In this document: in pieces, positions 33,632 through 42,126 of the stretch | Position numbering within the stretch: position 1 is the stretch's first letter | Layout of the letters: every line of letters starts with the position of its first letter | DNA from: Winslowiella iniecta | GTDB taxonomy: Bacteria > Pseudomonadota > Gammaproteobacteria > Enterobacterales > Enterobacteriaceae | Direction of reading: 5' to 3' | Length of the DNA: 64,000 nucleotides | Assembly: GCF_001267535.1 (NCBI RefSeq) | Contig: NZ_JRXE01000010.1 | Span: forward strand, 51,123-115,122 | Translations under genes and position numbers: made by a program | Notes under the pieces: generated by a model | Seen by the model: only the letters and a program-made list of their open reading frames with translations | Told to the model about the DNA's origin: nothing | Database searches by the model: none

Positions 33632-34336
33632 ATGGCTGCTAAAACAAGCGCCGCACTGCGTGAGCCGATTTCTTACGATGTGAAGACCCTCAGTGGTGAT
33701 GAGCTGCACAACTTAGACACGCGTCCTGACTCTGACTATCTGGTGATTGATCTGGGTAGCGTGCAGAAAAATCGCGACGTTTTTAACAAGACAATGCAGG
33801 TTGCGATGAGTGCTGCTGTTAATGCCGTGCTGGCGTCTCTTAACTTGCCGGAGTCAAAGCCGACTAAAATCAGTCGCGCAGCCGAGGGTATTAGCGGAAA
33901 AACCGAAAAATTAGCGGAAAAAGCGGCGCGATCAGAGCGTCACTCTCAACGTCGTGAACAGCTTAATGCCCGCATCCTCTCTGAATCGGTATGGCTTACG
34001 GCGCGTGAGTTGTCAGAAAAAGCGAGTTTTAAAAATACCAATCCCAGCGCGGGTCCCAACCGCTGGAAATCTGCCCGCAGCATTTTCGCGCTACAGCTAA
34101 ATGGTAAAGATAAGTACCCGGAATATGCCCTGGATGAAGGCTATCGGCCGATCCCGGTAGTCAAACAGGTTATTGCCCTGTTCGGCGATAAAAAAACGCC
34201 GTGGGGGCTGGCTATCTGGTTTGGTTCACAGAACAGCTGGTTAGGCGGGAGAAAGCCTAAAGATGTGCTGACGACGATGCCAGACCAGGTGATGTTGGCC
34301 GCACAAGCAGAAATGGACGGTGGTAAACATGGCTGA
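33632..34336 (+). CDS. Xre/MbcA/ParS-type antitoxin
   Basis: A 234-residue protein with the C-terminal toxin-binding domain of RES-associated antitoxins (DUF2384-like): RPIPVVKQVIALFGDKKTPWGLAIWFGSQNSWLGG-type residues, with the GLAIWF...LGGRKPKD block (about residues 190-215) as the hallmark. The middle part is basic and helical (residues 85-145) and includes SVWLTARELSEKASFKN, a possible DNA-binding helix-turn-helix. Such antitoxins bind the RES toxin and repress the operon. It overlaps the RES gene by 8 bp. It is longer than the usual about 150-residue Xre antitoxins, because of its N-terminal extension. Confidence 0.75.
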   Translation: MAAKTSAALREPISYDVKTLSGDELHNLDTRPDSDYLVIDLGSVQKNRDVFNKTMQVAMSAAVNAVLASLNLPESKPTKISRAAEGISGKTEKLAEKAARSERHSQRREQLNARILSESVWLTARELSEKASFKNTNPSAGPNRWKSARSIFALQLNGKDKYPEYALDEGYRPIPVVKQVIALFGDKKTPWGLAIWFGSQNSWLGGRKPKDVLTTMPDQVMLAAQAEMDGGKHG

Positions 34337-35054
34337 TCCGGATGACAAGGATGTCGTTTTTCGCCAGGTACCGATACCCAAGGCGGAACTGGAGGTGAAC
34401 TTCGCAACATGGAGTGTGGGTAAGCCGATCTATCGGATACATTCAGTCCATTATAAGGCGATACAGTTTAATCCCGGCAAAGGTGATGCACGTTTTAGTC
34501 CCATGAGTAACGGTGTACCTACTCTTTACGGCGGCGCAAATACCGGGGTGGCGGTGATGGAAACGCTTTTTCATGACCTGCCTGCGGATTCTGCCGGTGA
34601 GCCTTTTGATTTGAGCAAGCTGGAAGGGATGGTGCATTCTGTGATGAAACCTGCCATCAATCTCAATCTTGCCGATCTGAATCCCAGGACATTACGCAAA
34701 ATGGGCGTGAAAAGGCATCAACTGCTCGATTCCCCGGCCGATCAGTATGTTTTTACGCGGGAATATTCTGTGGCGATCTATCAGGCTTACCCGGATGCAC
34801 ACGGTCTGCAATGGTCTTCTAAACAGCATGGTGATACGGCGTTAATGCTTTTTGGCGACCGGGTGAGACCAGAACATCTTGAAGTTGAGATTGAATCAGA
34901 AATATTGCTGGAATCGGAAACCGTTATCGAGGTGATTGAAAGTGAAGCTGATCAGCTTGGGATTGTGCTTATTGAGCCACATGGCGGCAAAGAACCGGAT
35001 GACGAACGCCTGTTCAGTCAAACGTTAACGTATTCGGGACTCAGCAAAGGATAG
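34329..35054 (+). CDS. RES-domain toxin (NAD+-degrading type)
   Basis: A 241-residue RES-domain protein. Family blocks are IYRIHSVHY with the conserved Arg, GDARFSPM, TLYGGANTGVAVMETLFHD containing the Tyr and Glu of the ADP-ribosyltransferase-like active site, and GLQWSSKQHGDTALMLFGDR. Known RES toxins deplete NAD+ and are neutralised by the upstream antitoxin. A GTG at 34320 is also in frame, but ATG 34329 has a GGTGG RBS. The pair forms a compact type II toxin-antitoxin module inserted between the siderophore receptor and the NemR-like gene. Confidence 0.8.
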   Translation: MADPDDKDVVFRQVPIPKAELEVNFATWSVGKPIYRIHSVHYKAIQFNPGKGDARFSPMSNGVPTLYGGANTGVAVMETLFHDLPADSAGEPFDLSKLEGMVHSVMKPAINLNLADLNPRTLRKMGVKRHQLLDSPADQYVFTREYSVAIYQAYPDAHGLQWSSKQHGDTALMLFGDRVRPEHLEVEIESEILLESETVIEVIESEADQLGIVLIEPHGGKEPDDERLFSQTLTYSGLSKG

Positions 35055-35139
35055 CTAAACCGTCAGATGCTGAATATGGGCTCTTTATTGGTGCGCTGCC
35101 CGTTTTCAAAAACAATTTCATATGTACGCAAAAAAAAAG

Positions 35140-35154
35140 TAGACGACTGGTCTA
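35140..35154. promoter_or_regulatory. Putative NemR-type operator, copy 1
   Basis: Inverted repeat TAGAC-GACTG-GTCTA, 21 bp before the TetR-family start codon. Fourteen bases (AGACGACTGGTCTA) recur exactly at 35839-35852 before the DJ-1-like gene. Confidence 0.7.
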
Positions 35155-35175
35155 ATTGGCTGTAGGGTATCCGAC

Positions 35176-35781
35176 ATGAACAAGAAACTGTCACCTAAGA
35201 ACGCTGACACGCGGCAAAGAATCCTGGATGTGGGCCATCTTATTATGGCCGCGAAAGGTTTTTCCGCCGTCGGGCTGAATGAGATTCTTAAAGAAGCCTC
35301 AGTGCCAAAAGGTTCTTTTTATAATTATTTCAGCTCAAAAGATGCTTTTGGCGCAGCGCTCCTCGATAACTATTTTGAGGATTATCTGGCTGAAATGGAT
35401 GCGCTGTTTTCAAACACCGCACTGTCGCCGCAACAGCGCCTGATGGAGTATTTTCAGCGGTGGCAGGAAAATCAGTCTTTTGACGATTGTCAGGGAAAAT
35501 GTCTGGCAGTAAAACTGGGCGCTGAAGTTGCCGACTTGTCTGAAGTTATGCGAGCTGCGCTGAAGCGCGGAACTACTGGTATCACGGACAGGCTCTCGCA
35601 GGTTATCAATGAGGGCATGCGTGACGGATCGCTAAAAGTAACGGCCAACGCGATTGAGCTGGCTCAAAGCTTATACCCACTATGGCTGGGTGCCAGCATC
35701 ATGGTCAAGATTATGCGTAATCAGCAACCTTTTGCGATGGCGATGCAGACGACTAAATTTTTGTTGAATCAGCCTGACTGA
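35176..35781 (+). CDS. TetR family regulator, NemR-like
   Basis: A 201-residue TetR regulator. The N-terminal HTH is at residues about 12-58 (TRQRILDVGHLIMAAKGFSAVGLNEILKEASVPKG, then FYNYFSSKDAFG). It aligns over its full length with E. coli NemR, the sensor of reactive electrophiles and hypochlorite. The stretch around Cys109 (GKCLAVKLGAEVADLSEVMR) matches the region of the redox-sensing Cys106 of NemR; a second Cys at 105 is also present. It is followed by a terminator and a DJ-1-like gene with the same operator, so it likely derepresses a carbonyl-detoxifying enzyme and itself. Confidence 0.82.
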   Translation: MNKKLSPKNADTRQRILDVGHLIMAAKGFSAVGLNEILKEASVPKGSFYNYFSSKDAFGAALLDNYFEDYLAEMDALFSNTALSPQQRLMEYFQRWQENQSFDDCQGKCLAVKLGAEVADLSEVMRAALKRGTTGITDRLSQVINEGMRDGSLKVTANAIELAQSLYPLWLGASIMVKIMRNQQPFAMAMQTTKFLLNQPD

Positions 35782-35801
35782 GCAGAAGAAAGCAGCGAGA
35801 T

Positions 35802-35824
35802 AACACCTCCCGGAGGTGTTTTTT
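35802..35824 (+). terminator. Rho-independent terminator after the TetR gene
   Basis: Stem AACACCTCC/GGAGGTGTT followed by TTTTTT. It lies between the TetR gene and the second operator, so the DJ-1-like gene needs its own promoter. Confidence 0.85.
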
Positions 35825-35837
35825 CAGACTTTATTAT

Positions 35838-35852
35838 AAGACGACTGGTCTA
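35838..35852. promoter_or_regulatory. Putative NemR-type operator, copy 2
   Basis: AAGAC-GACTG-GTCTA, identical over 14 bases to the site in front of the TetR-family gene. It lies 31 bp before the DJ-1-like start codon. Confidence 0.7.
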
Positions 35853-35883
35853 CTATTTTTAACTAACCCGACGGAGAATTAAC

Positions 35884-36561
35884 ATGAAAGTATTAATCGT
35901 TTTGACCTCACACGACAAACTGGGCGATACCGGCCGTAAAACTGGTTTCTGGCTGGAAGAACTGGCCGCACCTTATTATGCCTTTAAAGAAGCAGGGGCT
36001 GAGATTGTGCTGGCCTCACCGGCTGGTGGTCAGCCACCGCTGGATCCGAAAAGTAACGAGCCGATGTTTCAGACTGAGCAGACCCGCCGTTTTGAGGCAG
36101 ATAAAGACGCGACAGCGCAACTGGCTGCCACATATCGTCTGGACAGTATTAACCCGGACGATTTCGATACCGTCTTTTATCCTGGTGGTCATGGCCCGTT
36201 ATGGGATCTGGCTGAAGACAATCACTCCGTCAGTCTGATTGAAGCGTTTATTGGTGCAGATAAGCCGGTGGCACTGGTGTGCCATGCGCCGGGTGTATTG
36301 CGTCACGTTAAAACGCCAGAGGGTGCACCGCTGGTCGAAGGGAAAACAGTCACCGGCTTTGCTAACACTGAGGAAGAGGGCGTCCAGCTGACGAATATTG
36401 TGCCTTTCCTGGTGGAAGATGAGCTGAAACGCCTGGGAGGCAATTATACCCGGGGAGAAGACTGGGGTTCATTTGTGGTTCAGGACGGTCTGCTGATTAC
36501 CGGACAAAATCCGGCGTCTTCTGCAGCAACCGCGAAGTTATTAATAACAACGCTTTCCTGA
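35884..36561 (+). CDS. DJ-1/PfpI family (class I GATase-like) protein
   Basis: A 225-residue DJ-1/PfpI superfamily protein close to the YDR533C/HchA-like branch. It has the Glu of TGFWLEELAAPY (about residue 25), FYPGGHGPLWDL and the nucleophile elbow VALVCHAPGVL with Cys133-His134. Members of this branch act as glutathione-independent glyoxalases (methylglyoxal to lactate) or chaperones. Its promoter carries the operator of the NemR-like regulator, which supports a role in reactive carbonyl or electrophile defence. A good GGAG RBS precedes ATG 35884. Confidence 0.85.
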   Translation: MKVLIVLTSHDKLGDTGRKTGFWLEELAAPYYAFKEAGAEIVLASPAGGQPPLDPKSNEPMFQTEQTRRFEADKDATAQLAATYRLDSINPDDFDTVFYPGGHGPLWDLAEDNHSVSLIEAFIGADKPVALVCHAPGVLRHVKTPEGAPLVEGKTVTGFANTEEEGVQLTNIVPFLVEDELKRLGGNYTRGEDWGSFVVQDGLLITGQNPASSAATAKLLITTLS

Positions 36562-36641
36562 GTTCGAAAACGGGTCTGCGTCAGCATGGGGGCATTTTCA
36601 GTTATGGGAATGCCCCAGAAATCTGAGACGGGAAAGCGAAG

Positions 36642-37046
36642 TTACAGGGATTCCTGCCTTGCAAACAGCGCAGAAAACCAGTCTGTAAACACCCTGACTT
36701 TAGGCACAAGATTGCGCCGGTCAGGATACAGCACCGAGACCGGTTTGGTTACCGCCGTGTATTCGGCCAGCACCTCTGTCAGTCTTCCTGATTGCAGATG
36801 CGGTTCCAGTGCGAAGCGCAAAGCATGAAGCATACCCAGACCCGCCAGGCCACAGGAGATCAATGCGTCCGAGTTATTGACCAGCATGCTGCTGCCGGGG
36901 CGGCGAGACACAATTTCTCCGTTGATAACGAAATGCCACTCCATTACTTCACGACTGTGTTCACTGAAAAAATTCACCGCTTTATGATGGATAAGATCGT
37001 CAGGCGTCAGTGGCACACCCTGGCGCACAAGATAGGACGGCGCTGC
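36642..37046 (-). pseudogene. LysR regulator, 3' part only
   Basis: The frame encodes the C-terminal half of an LTTR substrate-binding domain: APSYLVRQGVPLTPDDLIHH, WHFVINGEIVSRRPGSSMLVNN, GLAGLGMLHALRFALEPHLQSGRLTEVL, FTDWFSALF. The HTH, linker and first half of the sensor domain are missing. The 5' end is joined near 37040-37056 to a truncated cupin gene in another frame, so it cannot work as a regulator. The LysR may once have served the cupin gene or the DJ-1 gene. Confidence 0.8.
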
Positions 37047-37357
37047 GCCGGCTGACCCTCCTGTTGAGTCACACCGACTCCCGACGTCACAATCAGCCGC
37101 TGACCCGCCGGATGTGTATGCCACGCGGAGCGAGCGCCGGGTTCAAACGTGCCATATGCCGCGGAAACCTTGATTTCTTGATCGGCCTGGAATAACGGAT
37201 CAACCCGGACGCGCCCGGTAAAATTCTCCGCCGCGCCGTAAACCGGGTTCTGGCTGCCGGCAGCAGCAATCTGCACGGCAGCATTTTGCTGCTGCGCAAA
37301 GGAGGAAAAGGTGATAAGTGGCAGTAACAGCCCGAGATAACTTATTTTTCCGGTCAT
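37047..37357 (-). pseudogene. Exported cupin protein, 5' part only
   Basis: Starts MTGKISYLGLLLPLITFSSFAQQ, a Sec signal peptide. It continues with a cupin domain as in (R)-mandelonitrile-lyase-like and carboxymuconolactone-associated cupins: FTGRVRVDPLF, YGTFEPGARSAWHTHPAGQRLIVTSGVG, with the metal-binding HTHPAGQ. After TQQEGQPAQ the family sequence ends abruptly, where the LysR fragment begins. The second cupin motif is lost, so the gene is probably dead. It is the last gene behind the two-component system and its kinase, separated by 68 bp, and belongs with the reductase/hydrolase genes there. Confidence 0.75.
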
Positions 37358-37425
37358 GCAATGCGTCCTGTTGGTCGATAAAGTGGATGCTGCTTTGCAA
37401 TGATTCTGGCGGAAGACGCCTGTCG

Positions 37426-38901
37426 TCAGGCTGACGACCGTCTGACAATTTTGTCAGTTGCGGCGGATAACGTTATCCCGGCATTTGCCGCCGCAAGTGA
37501 ATCCTTGTAGCGGGATAATTGCGTATCAGGCGACAGCGCGAACGTCAGTCCAAAAGTATTGATACCGCTTTCGCTGCGCGCAAAGACTTCTCCCCGATGC
37601 ATAATCGCTACAGCACGCACGATCGACAGCCCAAGACCGTGATGGGTATCGCTTTTAGCGCGTGAAGAGTCCACCCGATAAAACCGCTCAAACAGGCGCG
37701 GTAACTGCGCAGCCGTGATAGCATCGCCAGAATTAGAAACCGCAACACAGGCGTGACTTTCACTTTCGCTTAACCGCACGGTAACGGTGCTATGAGGCGG
37801 CGCGTGCCTTGCGCTGTTTTCCAGCAGGTTGGCCAGCGAGCGGTGAAATAAGCGCCGATCAATCCCGGCAACCACATCGCCTTCAACATCCAGACAAAGC
37901 TGCTTTTCAGCGAATGATGGCTCAACATATTCCGCTGTTTTCAGGGTTTCTTCGCGCAGTGAGACGCGTGTCAGCTGGGAAGCATGTTCACCGGCGTGAG
38001 CATGTGACAGGAACAGCATATCGTTAACGATTGAGGTCATCCGCTCCAGTTCCTCCAGATTTGAACCCAGTAACTCTTCAAGCTCCGCGTGTGATCGTCG
38101 GCGTGACAGACCCAGTTGTGTCTGGCCTGTCAGGTTGGTCAGCGGAGTGCGTAGTTCATGGGCCACATCGGCGTTAAAGCTTTCAAGCTGTCGCCATGCA
38201 ACTTCCTGGCGCTCCAGCACGCCGTTAAAAGATAAGGCCAGTTGCTGAAGCTCTTCAGGCATTGCGTCGGTATCGAGGCGCTGACGATGATCTCCCGGAA
38301 CCAGTTGCCGCGCCTGATTGCTGAGTGCGCCAACCGGACGTAAGCCGATTCTTGAGACGGCATACCCCAGTAGAGCAACAATAAGCACGCCTGACGCGGT
38401 AATGATCAGTAATGTACGAGTGAACGCTTCCAGCGTGCCCATATACGGCGTTGAGTCGATGGCCACGACATAGCGCAGCGCCGGTCTTGTGCCATTGGCC
38501 GGAATGGTTTTCACCAGCAGGAAAAGTGAGCAGGTACCTTCTGACGCACCGGGCATCTTATTAAAGCCTTCTTTCAGCGCAGACCAGTGAATCCCCACCG
38601 GCGGCGTACCGCCTACGCTAAAACGGGGGTTGTCGCTGACTATCCAGTAGCGAACGCGTTCACCCTCTGAGCTGGCAAGAACGGTAAATTTATTCGCCAG
38701 CGTTGGCCACTCCTCAGCCGAGTTTCGCGCTGTAATCCACGGACTCATCAGTGACTCGCGAAACAGCAGCTCGTTATGCATCTGCTTTTGCAATGAATCA
38801 TGCAGCGAACTGCGCAGCAGAATGCCGATTGCTGAAACAATCAGTAGGGCGGATAAAGCAAACATCAGCGCCAGATGTAACGAGAGGGAGCGTCTGAACA
38901 T
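37426..38901 (-). CDS. Sensor histidine kinase (CusS/heavy-metal type)
   Basis: A 491-residue membrane kinase. The first membrane segment is at residues about 8-30 (LALMFALSALLIVSAIGILL). A periplasmic sensor region runs to about 160, then the second membrane segment (LLIITASGVLIVALLGYAVS) and HAMP. The HisKA helix has the phospho-His in DVAHELRTPLTN. The HATPase part has NLLENSARHAP and HGLGLSIVRAV. ATG 38916 touches the regulator stop, but ATG 38901 has a GGAG RBS and gives the normal family N-terminus. It pairs with the adjacent response regulator. The signal is unknown; neighbours suggest redox or aromatic stress more than copper. Confidence 0.85.
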   Translation of the reverse strand: MFRRSLSLHLALMFALSALLIVSAIGILLRSSLHDSLQKQMHNELLFRESLMSPWITARNSAEEWPTLANKFTVLASSEGERVRYWIVSDNPRFSVGGTPPVGIHWSALKEGFNKMPGASEGTCSLFLLVKTIPANGTRPALRYVVAIDSTPYMGTLEAFTRTLLIITASGVLIVALLGYAVSRIGLRPVGALSNQARQLVPGDHRQRLDTDAMPEELQQLALSFNGVLERQEVAWRQLESFNADVAHELRTPLTNLTGQTQLGLSRRRSHAELEELLGSNLEELERMTSIVNDMLFLSHAHAGEHASQLTRVSLREETLKTAEYVEPSFAEKQLCLDVEGDVVAGIDRRLFHRSLANLLENSARHAPPHSTVTVRLSESESHACVAVSNSGDAITAAQLPRLFERFYRVDSSRAKSDTHHGLGLSIVRAVAIMHRGEVFARSESGINTFGLTFALSPDTQLSRYKDSLAAANAGITLSAATDKIVRRSSA

Positions 38902-38916
38902 GCCTTTCTCCGCCAT

Positions 38917-39606
38917 TTAATGCTGCGCCCCGGGTCTGACTTCAAGGACATAACCCATACCGCGCACGGTATGCAGCAATCTGACCGCGAACGGTGCATC
39001 CACCTTGGCGCGCAGACGTTTAATCGCGACTTCAACCACATTGGCGTCACTGTCGAAATTCATATCCCAGACCTGTTCGGCAATCATCATCTTTGACAGG
39101 ATTTCACCCTGGTGACGAGCCAGCAGACTCAGTAAAGCAAACTCTTTCGCCGTGAGTTCCAGCCGGGTTCCGGCGCGAAACACCCGGCGTGCCAGCAGGT
39201 CCAGCTGCAAATCGTAAATTTGCAGTTGGGTGATATCTGCGCCATCGGTTGCGCGGCGACGCACCAGCGCCTGAATGCGCGCCACCAGCTCAATCAGTGA
39301 AAAGGGTTTGGGGAGATAATCATCCGCGCCAAGCCGCAGGCCTTTAACGCGCTCATCCACCGAACCCCTGGCAGCAAGCATCAGCACCGGCGTTTGCTTA
39401 CTGGCGCGAATACCTTCCAGTACCCGATAACCGTCCATTCCCGGAAGCATGACATCGAGGATGATCGCGTCGTAGTCGAATTCCAGCGCATAATGCAGGC
39501 CCTCCGTCCCCTCAGCGGAGACATCAACCGTAAAGCCAGATTCTCCCAGCGCACGGCTAAGATAGGTTGATGTTTTTTCTTCGTCTTCAACTAACAGCAG
39601 GCGCAT
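38917..39606 (-). CDS. OmpR/PhoB family response regulator
   Basis: A 229-residue regulator: receiver domain with Asp51 phospho-acceptor ([13 protein letters not shown]), Lys in [17 protein letters not shown], and C-terminal winged helix ([34 protein letters not shown], split here). Its type is CusR/CopR-like. It lies 12 bp after the aldo/keto reductase gene, so the reductase, regulator, kinase and former cupin gene form one leftward operon. It likely binds the repeat-rich divergent promoter at 40870-41000. Confidence 0.88.
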   Translation of the reverse strand: MRLLLVEDEEKTSTYLSRALGESGFTVDVSAEGTEGLHYALEFDYDAIILDVMLPGMDGYRVLEGIRASKQTPVLMLAARGSVDERVKGLRLGADDYLPKPFSLIELVARIQALVRRRATDGADITQLQIYDLQLDLLARRVFRAGTRLELTAKEFALLSLLARHQGEILSKMMIAEQVWDMNFDSDANVVEVAIKRLRAKVDAPFAVRLLHTVRGMGYVLEVRPGAQH

Positions 39607-39618
39607 AACCCTACTTCC

Positions 39619-40824
39619 TTATTCACTCTTTAAGGGGGCTTCGACATCTGAATAGACCTGCACAGCATCCGGTAACCTCTGCCCCATGATGGTAATGGCA
39701 TCCAGCGACGTGCTGAGTTCGGTCATCTCGGATGAGGTCAGATGAAGACCTGCCGCCGACGTGTTCTGTAGCATATGATCCCTGTTCGTGGTGCCGGGGA
39801 TGGGAACAATCCACGCTTTACGAGCCAGCAGCCATGCCAACGCAATCTGACCCGGAGCGGCATTTTTCCTTTTGGCCCAACGGGTCAGCAATTCAACAAG
39901 CTGTAAGTTATGCGCCAGATTTTCAGGTGCGAAACGGGATTCGGTGGCGCGAATATCGCCAGAGGCAAATCGGGTATTCGCGTCAATCCAGCCGGTCAGA
40001 AACTGCACGCCCAGCGGACTCCATGGTACGAAGCCGATGCCGAGTGCTTCGCATGTCGGCAGCACATTCTTTTCCGGTCCCCGCCATAGCATTGAGTATT
40101 CGCTTTGCACGGCGGTAACCGGAAGCGCTGCATGGGCCCGTTTCAGGGTATTGATCCCCATTTCTGATAGCCCCCAGTGCAGGACTTTGCCCTGATCCAT
40201 CAGGTCTTTTATCACACCTGCTACATCTTCAATGGGAACCTGAGGATCGACACGGTGTTGATACAGCAAATCGATGCGATCGGTACGCAGCCGTTTAAGC
40301 ATGCCTTCAACGACTTGCCTGATATGCTCAGGGCGACTATTCAGCCCCGGAAGACGCTTACCGGTTTGCTGATCGATGTTCCAGCCAAATTTTGTGGCAA
40401 TAACAATCTTGTCGCGAAAAGGTGCCACGCCTTCACCGAGGATTTTTTCCACTTCAAGCGGGCCATAGGCTTCTGCGGCATCAAAAAAGGTCACACCTTG
40501 ATCGTAAGCTCTGCGGATGATGTTCACCATTTCCGGACGCCAGGGGACACTGGTGTCGTATTTACGGCTCATATTCTGGACACCCAGTCCGATGGCCGAC
40601 ACCTCAAGTCCACCCAGCCTGCGTTTGCCCGGTGCAGCAGAATGTTGGCTGTCCAGATTTTCTGCTCCTCCGTGAGAGGGCAGATTCGTTGTGGTCTTTT
40701 CGTCGGCAGAAGCCTGTGACAGGAATGATGCTGCTGCGACACCTGCGCCTGCAATCAGTAACTTACGTCGTTGCGGCATCACGGGGTTATTTTCATAAGA
40801 TATGCGTTCATTTTTACGTGTCAT
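39619..40824 (-). CDS. Aldo/keto reductase with Tat-like signal
   Basis: A 401-residue AKR. The N-terminus contains MPQRRKLLIAGAGVAAASFLSQASA, a twin-arginine-type leader in two parts (QRRKLLI then the hydrophobic core), so export to the periplasm is possible, as in some bacterial periplasmic AKRs. The AKR barrel follows: LGGLEVSAIGLG, FFDAAEAYGP with the catalytic Asp and Tyr, VIATKFGWN with Lys, YQHRVDPQVPIED with His, and IPGTTNRDHMLQN for NADP. ATG 40824 has a GAGG RBS. It heads the operon with the two-component system and is divergent from the frameshifted hydrolase. Confidence 0.85.
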   Translation of the reverse strand: MTRKNERISYENNPVMPQRRKLLIAGAGVAAASFLSQASADEKTTTNLPSHGGAENLDSQHSAAPGKRRLGGLEVSAIGLGVQNMSRKYDTSVPWRPEMVNIIRRAYDQGVTFFDAAEAYGPLEVEKILGEGVAPFRDKIVIATKFGWNIDQQTGKRLPGLNSRPEHIRQVVEGMLKRLRTDRIDLLYQHRVDPQVPIEDVAGVIKDLMDQGKVLHWGLSEMGINTLKRAHAALPVTAVQSEYSMLWRGPEKNVLPTCEALGIGFVPWSPLGVQFLTGWIDANTRFASGDIRATESRFAPENLAHNLQLVELLTRWAKRKNAAPGQIALAWLLARKAWIVPIPGTTNRDHMLQNTSAAGLHLTSSEMTELSTSLDAITIMGQRLPDAVQVYSDVEAPLKSE

Positions 40825-40923
40825 TAAAGATTCCTCATTCAGCAGATTGAACATCAAGCAGATTGACCTGAGCACATCTTAGTCCTTGCTTGCCAACATC
40901 AAGCTGACAGTAACCTGACAGCA

Positions 40924-40966
40924 TTGTCAGAAAACCCAGTGCTCGTCGGCCGGCGTTTTCTGACAA
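40924..40966. promoter_or_regulatory. Inverted repeat in the divergent promoter, likely regulator site
   Basis: Perfect 12-bp arms TTGTCAGAAAAC and GTTTTCTGACAA separated by 19 bp. Further CTGACAG/CTGTCA half-sites lie at about 40902-40922 and 40978-41000. Repeats of this kind between an AKR gene and a divergent hydrolase gene fit binding by the OmpR-type regulator of the same operon. Confidence 0.6.
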
Positions 40967-41075
40967 ACATGTTATTCAGCTGTCATGATGCTGACAGTCT
41001 CATTTCCCTAATCTGACCCTGAATATTCGCTGTCGCGAGCCTGTTAATCAGTCCGTCACTCAATCGGGAGATACC

Positions 41076-42126
41076 ATGAAATTCACTCTCTTAAATGCCA
41101 TGTTGCTTACGGCAATGGCCGGTATTACTTCAGTGCATGCTGCTGACTACAAACAAAATCCCTTTTACTCTGGTCTATGACGGTGCCCTCACCGAGAACG
41201 TTAACGGCAAGGTTAATATTCATCCGGTGAAATATGATCTCCACGGCATCCAGATTGCCGCGAATGTCTACACGCCTGCCAATTACGACGCTGCCAAAAA
41301 ATATCCTGCGGTGGTGGTGGCTCATCCTAACGGCGGCGTAAAAGAGCAGGTCGCCGGATTGTATGCTCAGCGTCTGGCAGAACATGGCTACATCACCATC
41401 ACCGCCGATGCGGCTTATCAGGGAGCCAGTGGCGGTATGCCGCGCAGTGTTGATAAACCGGCAAACCGCATTGAAGATATTCACGGGATGGCGGATTACC
41501 TCAGTCAGTACCCCGGCGTTGATGCCGCACGTATTGGCCTGCTGGGTATCTGCGGCGGCGGCGGTTATTCGCTGAAAGCGGCTCAGACCGATAAGCGATT
41601 TAAAGCGCTGGCGACACTCAGCATGTTCGACTCCGGCCTGGTGCGCCGTAACGGTTACCTGGATTCCCAGCTCTCCACCATCGAGGCGCGCCTGAAACAG
41701 GCAACCGATGCGCGTATAAAAGAAGTCACCACCGGTGAGGTAAGCTATTCCGGGGACGCCAACCTGACGGATGAACAAATCGCCAAACTGCCGTTTGACC
41801 TGTATCGCCAGGGTTACGAGTACTACTGGAAAACCCATGCGCATCCGAACTCGACGTTCCGCTATACCACCAGTAGCCTGCTTGATTTGATGCGCTTTGA
41901 CGCGCAAAGCAATATGGATCTGATTAATCAGCCGCTGCTGATGATGGCCGGTACCCAAGCCGACTCGCGCTATATGACCGAGAGTGCTTTTAAAAAGGCC
42001 AGCGGTACCCGCAATAAAGAGCTGGTCCTGATCGATGGCGCGACGCATATCGACACTTACTGGGTGCCTCGCTATGTTGATCAGGCGGTGAGCAAACTGG
42101 ATACCTTCTTTGATAAAAATCTCTAA
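41076..42126 (+). pseudogene. Exported alpha/beta hydrolase (DLH/YcjY-like), frameshifted
   Basis: ATG 41076 opens a clear signal peptide (MKFTLLNAMLLTAMAG...VHAADYKQNPF), but the frame stops at 41178-41180. The mature hydrolase continues in the +1 frame from FTLVYDGALTENVNG. Removing one T from the TTTT at 41163-41166 would join them perfectly. The hydrolase has the dienelactone-hydrolase-type nucleophile Cys in GLLGICGGGGYS, the acid in GTQADSRYM and the base His in DGATHIDTYW. If the shift is real the protein is not exported or not made; a sequencing error in the T-run is the other explanation. Its stop overlaps that of the convergent MFS gene. Confidence 0.8.
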
